Assembly (NCBI GenBank): GCA_020442385.1 | Contig: JAGRKE010000002.1 | Location: 434,001 to 498,000, forward strand | Reading direction: 5' to 3' | Origin: Alphaproteobacteria bacterium | Lineage (GTDB): Bacteria > Pseudomonadota > Alphaproteobacteria > Micavibrionales > Micavibrionaceae | Length of the DNA stretch: 64,000 bases | Shown: piece after piece, positions 1 to 8,647 of the stretch | Layout of the letters: every line of letters starts with the position of its first letter | Numbering within the stretch: the stretch's first letter is position 1 | Program-made: the position numbers and the translations under genes | Notes under the pieces: generated by a model | What the model was told of the DNA's origin: nothing | Seen by the model: only the letters and a program-made list of their open reading frames with translations | Database searches by the model: none

Positions 1-367
1 GCTCCATGATTTCGGGCTTCGCATTCTCAAAAATAGTTGAAAGCGTCGTGACAAGACCAAGACCTGCAGCCGTCCAACTCATAATTTTAGTCGCTTTGTG
101 ATTTTTCTTCTTCTTAGATTCCAAACCGCTTACATGCTCATGATATTCTTTTTCTACCGCCTCATACTCTGATTTATAATGTTCAAGAGTTTTACCAACC
201 TCTTCAAGAAGTCTTTCTTCTTTCTCTTGAATATTTTTTGCAGGTTTTGCTTGTGCGTTAAAGTCTGGAACCCTATATACGGACTCTTCTCCATTATTGG
301 GCAAGTACCCATACATTTCGCGTATAGCTTTTTTACTCTCTTCAGATCCGTCGCCTACAATTGCCAT
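1..367 (-). CDS. Hypothetical protein, C-terminus cut by window edge
   Basis: A minus-strand frame opens at the ATG at 367 and stays open to the window edge (122 codons seen). An AGGGGA ribosome binding site lies about 6 nt upstream of the ATG. The first 40 residues are polar. Residues about 45-90 are rich in E and K and look like a coiled coil (KEERLLEEVGKTLEHYKSEY). A basic stretch (SKKKKNHK) is followed by a short hydrophobic segment (TAAGLGLVTTLSTIF). It is divergent from argF. I do not recognise a family. Base composition is more AT-rich than argF, as for other uncharacterised genes of this window. Confidence 0.6.
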   Translation of the reverse strand, partial: MAIVGDGSEESKKAIREMYGYLPNNGEESVYRVPDFNAQAKPAKNIQEKEERLLEEVGKTLEHYKSEYEAVEKEYHEHVSGLESKKKKNHKATKIMSWTAAGLGLVTTLSTIFENAKPEIME

Positions 368-497
368 TTTTAAATCCCCTGAACCACTTTATTAATATTA
401 TGTTAAATAATATATACCAAAAATTGTATTTATGTCAAATAAATTTACCTCGAAAATTTGTTTTTTGCTGCTATGATGCCTCTTGAGAGGCAAAAAC

Positions 498-1409
498 ATG
501 AAAAAAACAAGACATTTCATAAACTTAAGCGACTTTGAGCCTGCTGTTTTAAAAAGCATCCTGCAAAACGCGCATGAGCTGAAAAAACGTAAATTCAACC
601 CGCCGCAAATCTTTAACGGCCTGTCGCTGGCCATGCTGTTTGATAAACGCTCCACCCGCACGCGGATGAGCTTTGAGGTCGCGATGAAGCAGCTCGGCGG
701 TCACACGATTGTGATGAATAAAGAGGAATCGCAAATTGGCGGCTCGGAAAGCATCGAGAGCACGGCAAAAGTCATGTCGCGCTTTGTTGATGCGATCATG
801 AGCCGGATGAGCAGCCATGATGCGCTCACGGAACTTGCGAAAAATTCCCGCATCCCGGTGATTAACGGCATGACCGATAAATCCCACCCCTGTCAGATTA
901 TGGCTGACCTGCTGACGATCGAGGAGCATCTGGGCAGTATCGAGGGCAAAAAAATCGCCTGGTTCGGTGACAGTAATAATGTCTCCAACACCTTTGTTGA
1001 GGCCGCGCCGCTATTTGGCTTTGATCTGGTTTTGGCTGTACCCGAAGCGCTGCACGATAAAGTTCCCGCAGGCGCACACGTCACCGCCGATCCGAAAGAG
1101 GCCGCCAAAGACGCCGATGTGCTGGTCACCGATACATGGGAATCCATGGGTCAAGAAGGCAAAAGCCTTGATATGTTCCACCCCTATCAGGTCAATGGCG
1201 ATCTGATGGCTCTGGCCAAAGACACAGCGATTTTTATGCATTGCCTGCCGATCCATGAATGGGAAGAGGTCAGCGAAGAGGTGGCAAAATCCAAAGCCAG
1301 CGTCATTTATGACGAGGCTGAAAACCGCCTGCATGCGCAAAAAGCCATCCTCGCATGGTGCCTGCAAGATGCCGGCGTCGAAGTGCAACAGGATAGCTTT
1401 GATTTTTGA
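498..1409 (+). CDS. argF: Ornithine carbamoyltransferase
   Basis: Catalyses carbamoyl phosphate + ornithine to citrulline in cytoplasmic arginine synthesis. The 303-aa product has the carbamoyl-phosphate loop STRTR (52-56), HPCQ (130-133), the ornithine-binding DTWESMG (212-218) and the catalytic HCLP (248-251), all in family order and at the family's usual length. The ATG at 498 follows a GAGAGG ribosome binding site; an in-frame TTG 15 bp upstream is less likely. It heads a run that leads to argG and argH, so citrulline is converted onward by the neighbours. Confidence 0.97.
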   Translation: MKKTRHFINLSDFEPAVLKSILQNAHELKKRKFNPPQIFNGLSLAMLFDKRSTRTRMSFEVAMKQLGGHTIVMNKEESQIGGSESIESTAKVMSRFVDAIMSRMSSHDALTELAKNSRIPVINGMTDKSHPCQIMADLLTIEEHLGSIEGKKIAWFGDSNNVSNTFVEAAPLFGFDLVLAVPEALHDKVPAGAHVTADPKEAAKDADVLVTDTWESMGQEGKSLDMFHPYQVNGDLMALAKDTAIFMHCLPIHEWEEVSEEVAKSKASVIYDEAENRLHAQKAILAWCLQDAGVEVQQDSFDF

Positions 1410-1447
1410 TAACAAATAAAACGAACAATATATTTAGCGAGCACTCA

Positions 1448-2371
1448 ATGCACGAGCATGAAAAACGCGATTATCTGCTCAAGGGTGTTTTGCCGGTTCT
1501 CTGCGCGTCAATTTTATGGGCATTTGGATATTTTGCGCGCAAAATCATCCTCTTTGAAATTACGCCGCTGACACTGACCTTCATAACCGCCTTTGTGGTA
1601 TCGATGAGCTTAATGCTATGGCTGCGCCCCCATCCCCTCCATTTATGGCGCGTGTTTCATGCGCATATCTGGAATCATATCGCGCTGGCCTTCACCGGCG
1701 TTATTTTCGGCACAACGCTGATGTTTATCGCGCTGGATAATCTGGATCTGGGTCTGGCAACGGTTTTAGAAAAACTGCAACCGCTTTTCACGCTGGTGCT
1801 GGCTGCTCTTTTTTTAAAGGAAAGATTGCCCGTCCGGGTTCTGCCCTATTGCCTTGCGGCCCTGATAAGCTCCGTGTTTATTTTCACTGAAAGCACACAA
1901 ACCCTGCAAATGGCTCTATCACCCCAAAATTTAATCGGCGTAGGCGCAGTAATCGGCGCCGCTTTTTCTTGGGGCATGGCAACAATTATCGGGCGTAAAC
2001 TCATGCTTTCGGGCGTGCGCTCGCGTGAAGTCACCTTGATACGCTTCACGCTGGCTTGGCTGTTTTTAGCGCCCATACTTCTCCTGCAAGGCGATCTGGT
2101 GACGCATTTTACGCTTTCTCCTTTTGTTTGGATCATCGCCGTGGGCAGCGCCATCATAACGACAGCCGGGGGGTATGTTTTATTCTACAGCGGCATCAAA
2201 GTGGTCGATGCGCCAACATCAGGGTTTTTGGAATTACTGACCCCCATTGTATCTTTGGCGCTGGGCTTGATTTTCCTAGATGAGACAATACGCTACACGC
2301 AAATATTTTTTATTGGCTTGATGTTGTTTTCCATCTATAAGATCAGCACAACAAAAACAAAAAGGACGTGA
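1448..2371 (+). CDS. EamA/DMT-family transporter
   Basis: A 307-aa integral membrane protein with about ten hydrophobic helices arranged as two EamA-type halves (LWAFGYFARK in the first, FSWGMATIIGRK in the second), as in drug/metabolite transporters of the inner membrane. The substrate cannot be read from sequence. It lies between argF and argG with only 3 nt before the argG ATG, so it is probably co-transcribed, and export of an amino acid or arginine-related metabolite is a reasonable inference. The ATG at 1448 was chosen because the upstream TTG frame adds a polar tail without a ribosome binding site. Confidence 0.85.
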   Translation: MHEHEKRDYLLKGVLPVLCASILWAFGYFARKIILFEITPLTLTFITAFVVSMSLMLWLRPHPLHLWRVFHAHIWNHIALAFTGVIFGTTLMFIALDNLDLGLATVLEKLQPLFTLVLAALFLKERLPVRVLPYCLAALISSVFIFTESTQTLQMALSPQNLIGVGAVIGAAFSWGMATIIGRKLMLSGVRSREVTLIRFTLAWLFLAPILLLQGDLVTHFTLSPFVWIIAVGSAIITTAGGYVLFYSGIKVVDAPTSGFLELLTPIVSLALGLIFLDETIRYTQIFFIGLMLFSIYKISTTKTKRT

Positions 2372-2374
2372 CGA

Positions 2375-3625
2375 ATGGCCAAAGAAAAAATTGTACTCGC
2401 ATATTCAGGCGGACTGGACACATCTGTAATTCTGAAATGGTTCATCGAAGAAGGATATGAGGTCATCGCCTATATCGCCGATGTCGGCCAAGACGAAGAT
2501 TTCGAAGCCGCAAAAGAAAAGGCGCTGAAAATCGGAGCCTCCAAGGTCTTCATCGAAGACCTCAAAGAAGAATTCGTGCGCGATTACATTTTCCCGGCCT
2601 TTAAATCACAGGCCGTGTATGAGGGCCGCTACCTGCTCGGCACGTCCGTTGCCCGCCCGGTTATCGCCAAACGCCAGATTGAAATCGCCGAAAAAGAGGG
2701 CGCGGCCTATGTTGGTCACGGCGCAACAGGAAAAGGAAACGATCAGGTTCGTTTCGAATTGTCTTATTATGCGCTAAAGCCCGATATCAAAGTACTTGCG
2801 CCGTGGAAGATGGACGAATTTTTGACCCGCTTTAAGGGTCGTTCCGACATGCTGAACTATTGTGATCAGTACGGCATTCCCGTCACCGCGACACGTAAGA
2901 AGCCCTATTCCGAAGATGACAACCTTCTTCACATTTCACATGAAGCGGGTATTCTGGAAGACCCCGGCGCGCCCTGCGCGGAGGATGTTTATTCCCGCAC
3001 CGTCAGCCAAAAAGATGCGCCGGATGAACCCGATATTATCGAGATCACCTTCAAAGACGGCGTTCCTGTTGCCGTGAAAAACACCACCGACGGCACAGAA
3101 AAAACCGGCGCGCTGGAGCTGTTTATGTACCTCAATGAACTAGGTACAAAGCACGGCATTGGCCGCCTCGATATGGTTGAAAACCGCTTTGTCGGCATTA
3201 AGTCACGCGGCGTTTATGAAACGCCGGGCGGCGCGATCTTGCACAACGCCCACCGCGACCTTGAGGGTCTGACCATGGACCGCGAAGTAATGAAACTGCG
3301 CGATTCTCTGGCCCCGCGCGTGGCAGAGCTGATTTATAACGGCTTCTGGTTCTCGCCTGAATTTGAATTCCTGATGGCCGCCATGGATAAGGCGCAGGAG
3401 CTGATCGATGGCACAGTCACCGTGCAGCTGTTTAAGGGCGTGGCCTATCCGATTGCCCGCACCAGTCCAGTGGCGCTGTATGACCCCGATCAATCCTCTA
3501 TGGATATTGAGGGCGGCTATGACCAGAAGGACGCCGAAGGCTTCATCAAGATCAACGCGATCCGCCTAAAGGCCCACCGCGTCATCACCAAAGAAGCCAA
3601 AAAACAACGCAAAAAAGCGGCATAA
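2375..3625 (+). CDS. argG: Argininosuccinate synthase
   Basis: Joins citrulline and aspartate with ATP to argininosuccinate. The 416-aa protein begins with the PP-loop ATPase motif YSGGLDTS (residues 10-17) and contains the family segments [17 protein letters not shown] and [15 protein letters not shown]. Length is slightly above the usual 400 because of a basic C-terminal tail ending [11 protein letters not shown]. An AAAGGA ribosome binding site overlaps the stop of the transporter gene, indicating translational coupling. argH follows after a 315-bp gap that is largely filled by an inverted-repeat element. Confidence 0.97.
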   Translation: MAKEKIVLAYSGGLDTSVILKWFIEEGYEVIAYIADVGQDEDFEAAKEKALKIGASKVFIEDLKEEFVRDYIFPAFKSQAVYEGRYLLGTSVARPVIAKRQIEIAEKEGAAYVGHGATGKGNDQVRFELSYYALKPDIKVLAPWKMDEFLTRFKGRSDMLNYCDQYGIPVTATRKKPYSEDDNLLHISHEAGILEDPGAPCAEDVYSRTVSQKDAPDEPDIIEITFKDGVPVAVKNTTDGTEKTGALELFMYLNELGTKHGIGRLDMVENRFVGIKSRGVYETPGGAILHNAHRDLEGLTMDREVMKLRDSLAPRVAELIYNGFWFSPEFEFLMAAMDKAQELIDGTVTVQLFKGVAYPIARTSPVALYDPDQSSMDIEGGYDQKDAEGFIKINAIRLKAHRVITKEAKKQRKKAA

Positions 3626-3681
3626 GCCAAAAAATCTGGATTTTCAGGGCGTTATAGGGTAAAACTTCACCCATGACTAGG

Positions 3682-3955
3682 AGGGTCAAAACTCATAGTC
3701 TTTGTACAATTCTGTTCAAAAATGATAAGAAAAGATCAAGTTTTGTTTGCGCACGGACACGCAGAGCGTATTCAAGCAGGCAAAACGCAGGAATTTTTTT
3801 ATCATTTTTGAACCTGAAACAGGCGCTGTAAATTTTTGTACCTATTCGTTCAAATCGCTTGACCGTATATCCAATATGGTCATGCGCGTTTTTCACGAAT
3901 ATCTATCAAAAATTTAACGAGCGCAGAATGGATAAAGACTATGAGTTTTGACCCT
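3682..3955. mobile_element. MITE-like element with 22-bp terminal inverted repeats on the argH start
   Basis: Positions 3682-3703 are the exact reverse complement of 3934-3955 (22 of 22). Inside are further nested palindromes: 3704-3709 with 3836-3841, 3714-3727 with 3800-3813 (14 of 14), 3740-3750 with 3776-3786 (two G-U pairs), 3843-3849 with 3895-3901, and 3861-3868 with 3874-3881. CTAG flanks both ends (3677-3680 and 3954-3957) and could be a 4-bp target duplication, or TA a 2-bp one. Removing 3681-3957 joins the old ATG at 3673 in frame to argH and gives MTSNKNQMWGGRF, a canonical ArgH N-terminus. The present argH start lies in the right repeat. No transposase is encoded, so it would be non-autonomous; IS5-like or IS630-like parentage is only an inference from the flanks. 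This element accounts for most of the 3626-3940 gap. Confidence 0.8.
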
Positions 3956-5275
3956 AGCAACAAAAACCAGATGTGGGGCGGCCGTTTTTCCGATAAGCCC
4001 GCCGATATAATGGAACAGATCAATGCCAGCATTGATGTGGACGTTCGGCTATGGAAGCAAGACATCACCCTGTCGCGGGCGCATGCGCAAATGCTGGCCA
4101 AGCAAAATATCCTGAGCCAGGCGGACGTGGACACCCTCCTCAAAGGTTTGGATATGGTCGAAGAAGAATTCAAGGGCGGCACGTTCCCGTTGCGCCGGGA
4201 GTATGAAGATATCCATATGAATATCGAGGCGCGGCTGAAAGAGCTGATCGGCGATGTGGCCGGCAGGCTGCACACCGCGCGCTCTAGAAACGATCAAGTC
4301 GCCACAGGATTCAGAATGTGGATCCGCGATGCGATTGACACGCTGATTGAAAAAATTGAGGCGCTGCAAGAGGTTATCGACGATCTCTCAGACAAGCACG
4401 CAAATGACATCATGCCCGGCTTTACGCATCTGCAGGCCGCACAGCCGGTGACACTGGCCATGCATCTGTCCAGCTACGGCTACATGCTCAACCGGGATAA
4501 GCTGCGTTTTATTGGCTGCCGGGACAGGCTGAATAAATGCCCGCTCGGTTCTGCCGCGCTGGCCGGAACGCCCTACCCGATTGACCGCAATTTCACCGCC
4601 GAAGCGCTTGGCTTTGACCGCCCAACGAACTCCACGATGGACGGCGTGTCCGCGCGGGATTTTGCCAATGAATTCCTGTTTGATTGCGCACAAACCGGCC
4701 TGCATCTCTCACGGCTGGCCGAGGAAATTATCCTCTGGGCAACACCGCAATTCAACTTTATCAGCCTGAGCGATCAGTGGAGCACAGGCTCCTCGATCAT
4801 GCCGCAAAAGAAAAACCCCGATGCGGCCGAACTGGTGCGCGGGAAAACCGGGCGGCTTGCGGGCAATCTTATCCAGTTAATGACCGTGATGAAGGGCCTG
4901 CCGCTGACCTACAACAAAGACCAGCAGGAAGATAAGGAGCCCGTATTTGACTCCTTTGACACGCTTGTTTTGTGTCTGGAGGCGACCAAAGGCATGCTGG
5001 CAAGCGCGACCTTCAACACCGCGCGGATGCTGGCGGCGGCTGAAGATGGCTACACCACCGCGACCGCGCTGGCTGACTGGCTGGTGATGGAGCTGGGGCT
5101 CGCCTTCCGGGATGCTCACCACGCCACAGGCGCGATTGTGAAAATGGCCGAGGATAAGGGCGTGAAGCTGTCTGAACTGTCGCTGGCCGACCTGCAATCT
5201 GTGGAGAGCGGGATTACCGAAGACATCTTCTCTGTCCTGTCCGTGGAAAATGCTGTAAAAAGCAGGAATGGCTAA
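3941..5275 (+). CDS. argH: Argininosuccinate lyase
   Basis: Splits argininosuccinate into arginine and fumarate, the last step of the pathway whose other enzymes lie upstream. The 444-aa product carries NQMWGGRF near the start, HTARSRND (111-118) and the fumarase/lyase signature GSSIMPQKKNP (283-293). The first codons (MSFDP) are encoded by the terminal repeat of the inserted element; conserved sequence starts only at NKNQMWGGRF. No clear ribosome binding site precedes the ATG at 3941, so expression may have been altered by the insertion. The last 8 bp overlap the next gene (ATGGCTAA). Confidence 0.95.
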   Translation: MSFDPSNKNQMWGGRFSDKPADIMEQINASIDVDVRLWKQDITLSRAHAQMLAKQNILSQADVDTLLKGLDMVEEEFKGGTFPLRREYEDIHMNIEARLKELIGDVAGRLHTARSRNDQVATGFRMWIRDAIDTLIEKIEALQEVIDDLSDKHANDIMPGFTHLQAAQPVTLAMHLSSYGYMLNRDKLRFIGCRDRLNKCPLGSAALAGTPYPIDRNFTAEALGFDRPTNSTMDGVSARDFANEFLFDCAQTGLHLSRLAEEIILWATPQFNFISLSDQWSTGSSIMPQKKNPDAAELVRGKTGRLAGNLIQLMTVMKGLPLTYNKDQQEDKEPVFDSFDTLVLCLEATKGMLASATFNTARMLAAAEDGYTTATALADWLVMELGLAFRDAHHATGAIVKMAEDKGVKLSELSLADLQSVESGITEDIFSVLSVENAVKSRNG

Positions 5276-5742
5276 AGAGATTGAAATTAAAGTAGAAAAG
5301 TTTTTATCAATTACTCCTATATACTTTATTCTGGCATTTCTGTTGTTCGTAGGGCTTCCTCTAACTTATGTAGAAAAAGCGCCAGAAATGACTTTCGTAA
5401 ACCTTTTCTGTATAGGTATTCTTTTTTTTGCTTTGAAAAATCAAAAAGCCCTAAGAAAAAACCCCGTCATATTAAAAACGACAAAAGAAGGAATAGAGCT
5501 TCCTCACCGTTTCTTTCAGTTGAATTGGAAGAGCTTTGTGTCTTGGGATAACTTCGAAAAAGCCGAGGTTATTACCAAAACAATTCTTTATGGGGTAAGA
5601 CCAAAGTCATTGGCTATTTTCTATCGTGATAAAAATTCATACAAATACTATATGCTTCCTTATTCTCATGGTAATGGCGATGCATTGAATCACTCGCACA
5701 TAGAGATAATTAAAATGTTGAGCGAGGCAAAAAATGGCTAAA
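5267..5742. repeat. 10-bp direct repeats bracketing the gene 5268-5741
   Basis: AATGGCTAAA occurs at 5267-5276 and again at 5733-5742. Each copy contains both the stop codon of the gene before it and the ATG of the gene after it, as an ATGGCTAA overlap. Both upstream proteins end in NG and both downstream proteins begin MAK. The arrangement fits gain of the intervening AT-rich gene at an existing argH/ABC overlap, with the joint duplicated so that coupling is kept on both sides. Confidence 0.6.
5268..5741 (+). CDS. Small membrane protein with C-terminal PH-like domain (weak)
   Basis: 157 aa. Two hydrophobic helices at about residues 14-33 and 42-57 are followed by a roughly 90-residue soluble part (TKEGIELPHRF, WDNFEKAEVI) that resembles bacterial PH-like domains of small membrane proteins such as the STM3941 type; this is a low-confidence resemblance. 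The gene is clearly more AT-rich than argH and the ABC gene, overlaps both by 8 bp, and is bounded by a duplicated junction. Function unknown. It probably arrived recently between two older neighbours. Confidence 0.75.
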   Translation: MAKEIEIKVEKFLSITPIYFILAFLLFVGLPLTYVEKAPEMTFVNLFCIGILFFALKNQKALRKNPVILKTTKEGIELPHRFFQLNWKSFVSWDNFEKAEVITKTILYGVRPKSLAIFYRDKNSYKYYMLPYSHGNGDALNHSHIEIIKMLSEAKNG

Positions 5743-7359
5743 CCTCTTTTAGAGATCAAGAACCTCTCCGTGAATTTCAAGACGCCCGGCGGGGTGTTTA
5801 GCGCTGTCGATAATGTCAGCTTTGATATCAATAAGGGCGAAACCGTCGCGCTTGTGGGTGAATCCGGCTCGGGCAAATCCGTCAGCGCGATGTCGGTGAT
5901 GCAATTGCTGCCCTATCCGCTGGCCAGCCATAGCCCGGAGTCCTCCGTGAAATTCAATGGTGAGGAGCTGATCGGCAAGCCGGAAAGCTTTATGCGCAAA
6001 ATCCGCGGCCAGCAGATCGGGATGATCTTTCAGGAGCCGCAAAGCGCGCTTAATCCGCTACACACCATCGAAAAACAAATTAGCGAGGTTTTGTTCCTCC
6101 ATCAAAATATGAATAAAAAAGATGCGCGCGAACGCGTGGCCGAGCTGATGGACCTGGTGGGGATGAGCATGCTCAAGGACCGCCTGAACGCCTATCCGCA
6201 CGAGCTCTCTGGCGGGCAGCGCCAGCGCGTGATGATCGCCATGGCGCTGACCAATAACCCGGAGCTATTGATCGCGGATGAGCCGACAACCGCGCTGGAC
6301 GTCACCATTCAGGCGCAAATTCTCGAACTCCTGCAAGACCTCAAGGAGCGCCTCAACATGGCGCTTTTGCTCATCACCCATGATCTGACGATTGTTGAGA
6401 AAATGGCCGATCAGGTTTGCGTGATGCAGCACGGCAAGCTGGTTGAGACAGGCGCGGCCAAAACCCTGTTTGCCAAGCCGAGCCATGAGTACACCAAAAT
6501 GCTTTTAAACGCGCAGCCCAAGGGCGCGGTTAAAAACGCAAAACCCGATGCGCCGGTCATTTTAAAAGGCTCGCACATTAAAATTCACTTCCCCAAAAAG
6601 AAAAACTTCTTCGGCAAAACCACAGATTGGGTGAAGGCCGTGGATGATATTTCCATTACCGCCAAAAAGGGGCAGACCGTGGGCGTGGTCGGTGAATCCG
6701 GCTCCGGCAAGACAACCCTCGGCCTTGGTCTTTTGCGCCTGCTCGCCTCCCAAGGCGAGATCAGTTTCGAGGATCAGGAAATTTCCAATTACAACCGCAA
6801 GCAGATGATCGGTTTGCGCGAGGATATGCAGATCGTATTTCAAGACCCGTATGGCTCGCTCTCCCCGCGCCTGTCCGTTGGGCAGATTATTGGGGAGGGG
6901 TTAGCGATCCACCGCAAAGGCTTAAGCAAAGACCGGCGCGAAGAGCTGATTATTCAGGCGCTCAAGGACGTGCATATGGACCCAGAAACGCGCCACCGCT
7001 ATCCGCATGAGTTTTCCGGCGGCCAGCGCCAGCGCATCTCGATTGCCCGCGCAATGGTGCTCAAACCCAAATTCGTGGTGCTGGACGAGCCGACAAGCGC
7101 GCTCGATCTCTCCGTACAGGCGGAGATTGTCGATTTGCTGCTGGAGCTACAGGATAAGCACGCGCTGTCTTACATCTTCATCAGCCATGATTTACGCGTG
7201 GTGCGCGCCATGGCGCACGATCTGATCGTAATGCAGCACGGTAAGGTGGTCGAGGCCGGTCCGGCCAAAGACATCTTCGAAAACCCGCAAGAGGACTATA
7301 CAAAAACCCTGCTTGCCGCCGCACTTGATCTTAAACATAAGAAAAAGGCAGCCCGCTAG
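5734..7359 (+). CDS. Oligopeptide-type ABC transporter, fused double ATPase (YejF-like)
   Basis: A 541-aa protein with two complete ABC ATPase domains. Walker A motifs GESGSGKS (42-49) and GESGSGKT (from about 320), two LSGGQ/FSGGQ signatures followed by RQR, and Walker B plus ADEPTTALD and LDEPTSALD. Each half has the extra C-terminal segment typical of dipeptide/oligopeptide importers ([20 protein letters not shown]). This matches the YejF/DppDF-fusion class that powers peptide or microcin C uptake at the inner membrane. The permeases and binding protein are not adjacent. Translation is likely coupled to the preceding gene by the ATGGCTAA overlap. Confidence 0.9.
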   Translation: MAKPLLEIKNLSVNFKTPGGVFSAVDNVSFDINKGETVALVGESGSGKSVSAMSVMQLLPYPLASHSPESSVKFNGEELIGKPESFMRKIRGQQIGMIFQEPQSALNPLHTIEKQISEVLFLHQNMNKKDARERVAELMDLVGMSMLKDRLNAYPHELSGGQRQRVMIAMALTNNPELLIADEPTTALDVTIQAQILELLQDLKERLNMALLLITHDLTIVEKMADQVCVMQHGKLVETGAAKTLFAKPSHEYTKMLLNAQPKGAVKNAKPDAPVILKGSHIKIHFPKKKNFFGKTTDWVKAVDDISITAKKGQTVGVVGESGSGKTTLGLGLLRLLASQGEISFEDQEISNYNRKQMIGLREDMQIVFQDPYGSLSPRLSVGQIIGEGLAIHRKGLSKDRREELIIQALKDVHMDPETRHRYPHEFSGGQRQRISIARAMVLKPKFVVLDEPTSALDLSVQAEIVDLLLELQDKHALSYIFISHDLRVVRAMAHDLIVMQHGKVVEAGPAKDIFENPQEDYTKTLLAAALDLKHKKKAAR

Positions 7360-7367
7360 AGGCTGCC
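7347..7367 (-). terminator. Convergent terminator between the ABC gene and aqpZ
   Basis: Stem GGCAGCC (7347-7353) pairs with GGCTGCC (7361-7367) around a 7-nt loop. Read on the minus strand the hairpin is followed by TTTTTCTT, a good intrinsic terminator for aqpZ. It overlaps the ABC gene stop and could also end that transcript, though without a clear U-run on the plus strand. Confidence 0.8.
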
Positions 7368-7392
7368 CCTTCCCTATTATTTAATTCGGATA

Positions 7393-8040
7393 TTAGTCGG
7401 CGTCGAACCAGCCCATTTTGCTGAGAACACCGGCCAGCAGTGCACCGCCAAGCGGGGCAATAAAGAACAGCCAGAGCTGATCCATTGCAGCACCGCCTGC
7501 GAAAACCGCAGGACCTAAAGAACGTGCAGGGTTTACACCGCCGCCAGTCATGCTTATGCCCACGATATAGATCATGGCATAGGTCAAACCGATGGCCAGG
7601 CCGCCTACGGCGCCTGCTTTGCTCTTCTTGTCTGTCATGCCGAGATACACAACAACGAACAATGCTGCTGCAATAAACTCGAAGACGAAGGCTGCTTGCG
7701 TGCCATAGTCACCAACAGTGTTGGCAGCCAGGCCGCTTCCGTCTGCAACGATTGTCGACAGAACGAATGTACCAAGCAAAGCTCCTAAACACTGCGCAAC
7801 CGCATATGTCAGAAACTCTGTTAAGCTCATCCGGCCCGATACGAACATACCGAAGCTGACGGCAGGGTTAAGATGACAGCCTGAAATGTGGCCGATGCTA
7901 TACATCATCGCCATCAATGCCAGACCAAATGCCAGCGCAACCCCCAGAACCCCAACTTGGCCCCCCGCGATAACGGCAGCGCCGCACCCGAACAGAACAA
8001 GTGTGAAAGTTCCTATAAATTCAGCAATTTCTCTTTTCAT
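7393..8040 (-). CDS. aqpZ: Aquaporin Z
   Basis: A 215-aa inner-membrane water channel of the MIP family. The two pore NPA motifs are present at residues 58-60 (CHLNPAVSFG) and 170-172 (GGGVNPARSLGPA), with six hydrophobic helices in the usual arrangement. The ATG at 8040 is preceded by a strong AAAGGAG site. It is monocistronic, has its own terminator, and diverges from rpsU. A palindrome TTGGCC-N9-GGCCAA (8071-8091) in the upstream region may be an operator. Confidence 0.95.
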   Translation of the reverse strand: MKREIAEFIGTFTLVLFGCGAAVIAGGQVGVLGVALAFGLALMAMMYSIGHISGCHLNPAVSFGMFVSGRMSLTEFLTYAVAQCLGALLGTFVLSTIVADGSGLAANTVGDYGTQAAFVFEFIAAALFVVVYLGMTDKKSKAGAVGGLAIGLTYAMIYIVGISMTGGGVNPARSLGPAVFAGGAAMDQLWLFFIAPLGGALLAGVLSKMGWFDAD

Positions 8041-8351
8041 TGCCTACTCCTTTCTAGTGGTTTTTGAAAATTGGCCGGGAAGTATGGCCAAAGATCGTGA
8101 AGAAAATGGTCTCACAGGCGGGGCAAACAACCTAGTTGCAGTGCACAAAACTATCCACAGCTTCGTCCCTTATTTTCTCCACACCCTATTGATAGTGAAG
8201 CCTTTTCCTGATTATTTGGGCGGCTTGATCTTAACAAAATCGGCCTTTTTAATTTTTTCTTTGCTTTTTCGCGCCAAAATGTTAGGAATACGCACCCCGC
8301 GAAAATCGTGGGTTTTATTAACATTTATACCTTTTGAAAGGGGTGAACACT
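8041..8351. other. Divergent intergenic region aqpZ/rpsU
   Basis: 311 bp without a supported gene. It holds the palindrome TTGGCC-N9-GGCCAA at 8071-8091 near the aqpZ start and, on the rpsU side, a terminator-like hairpin at 8296-8316 described separately. No convincing full sigma-70 promoter stood out for either gene. Confidence 0.5.
8296..8316 (+). promoter_or_regulatory. Attenuator-like hairpin in the rpsU leader
   Basis: CCCGCG (8296-8301) can pair with CGTGGG (8307-8312), one G-U pair, 5-nt loop, followed directly by TTTTATT. It lies about 20 nt upstream of the rpsU ribosome binding site, so it would sit in the mRNA leader if transcription starts upstream. Ribosomal protein leaders often carry autoregulatory structures; that this is one is an inference. 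Confidence 0.35.
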
Positions 8352-8555
8352 GTGGTCAGTGTCAATGTAAGAGACAATAACGTCGATCAAGCTTTGAAAG
8401 TGCTGAAAAAGAAAATGCAGCGCGAAGGAATTTTCCGTGAGATGAAGCTTCGTCGTCACTACGAGAAACCATCTGAGAAAAAAGCACGCGAGCAAGCCGA
8501 ATCAATTCGTCGCGCACGCAAGATGGACCGTAAACGTCGCGAACGCGACGGATAG
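8352..8555 (+). CDS. rpsU: 30S ribosomal protein S21
   Basis: 67-aa, strongly basic component of the small ribosomal subunit, acting in initiation. The sequence [20 protein letters not shown] followed by QREG and an [12 protein letters not shown] tail is typical of alphaproteobacterial S21. GTG at 8352 is chosen as the start because it gives the conserved MVSVNV beginning and lies about 9 nt after AAAGGGG; an upstream ATG would add six unconserved residues. The gene is monocistronic, closed by a strong terminator. Confidence 0.95.
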   Translation: MVSVNVRDNNVDQALKVLKKKMQREGIFREMKLRRHYEKPSEKKAREQAESIRRARKMDRKRRERDG

Positions 8556-8581
8556 ACCTTTCCTATCCAAAGAACATAAGG

Positions 8582-8607
8582 CCGCCGGTATATCCGGCGG
8601 TTTTTTT
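8582..8607 (+). terminator. rpsU intrinsic terminator
   Basis: CCGCCGG (8582-8588) and CCGGCGG (8594-8600) form a 7-bp GC stem with a 5-nt loop followed by seven T residues. Confidence 0.9.
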
Positions 8608-8647
8608 ATTGTGCCCATCACAGGCGGGCTGTGCTAGACTCCTTTAA

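Noticed and set aside
3693..3896. 67-aa minus-strand frame inside the inverted-repeat element
   Set aside because: No ribosome binding site and it follows the palindromic structure; not a recognisable transposase fragment.
3843..3901. GTTCAAATC looked like a tRNA T-loop
   Set aside because: No acceptor, anticodon or D arm can be built around it; it belongs to a hairpin of the element.
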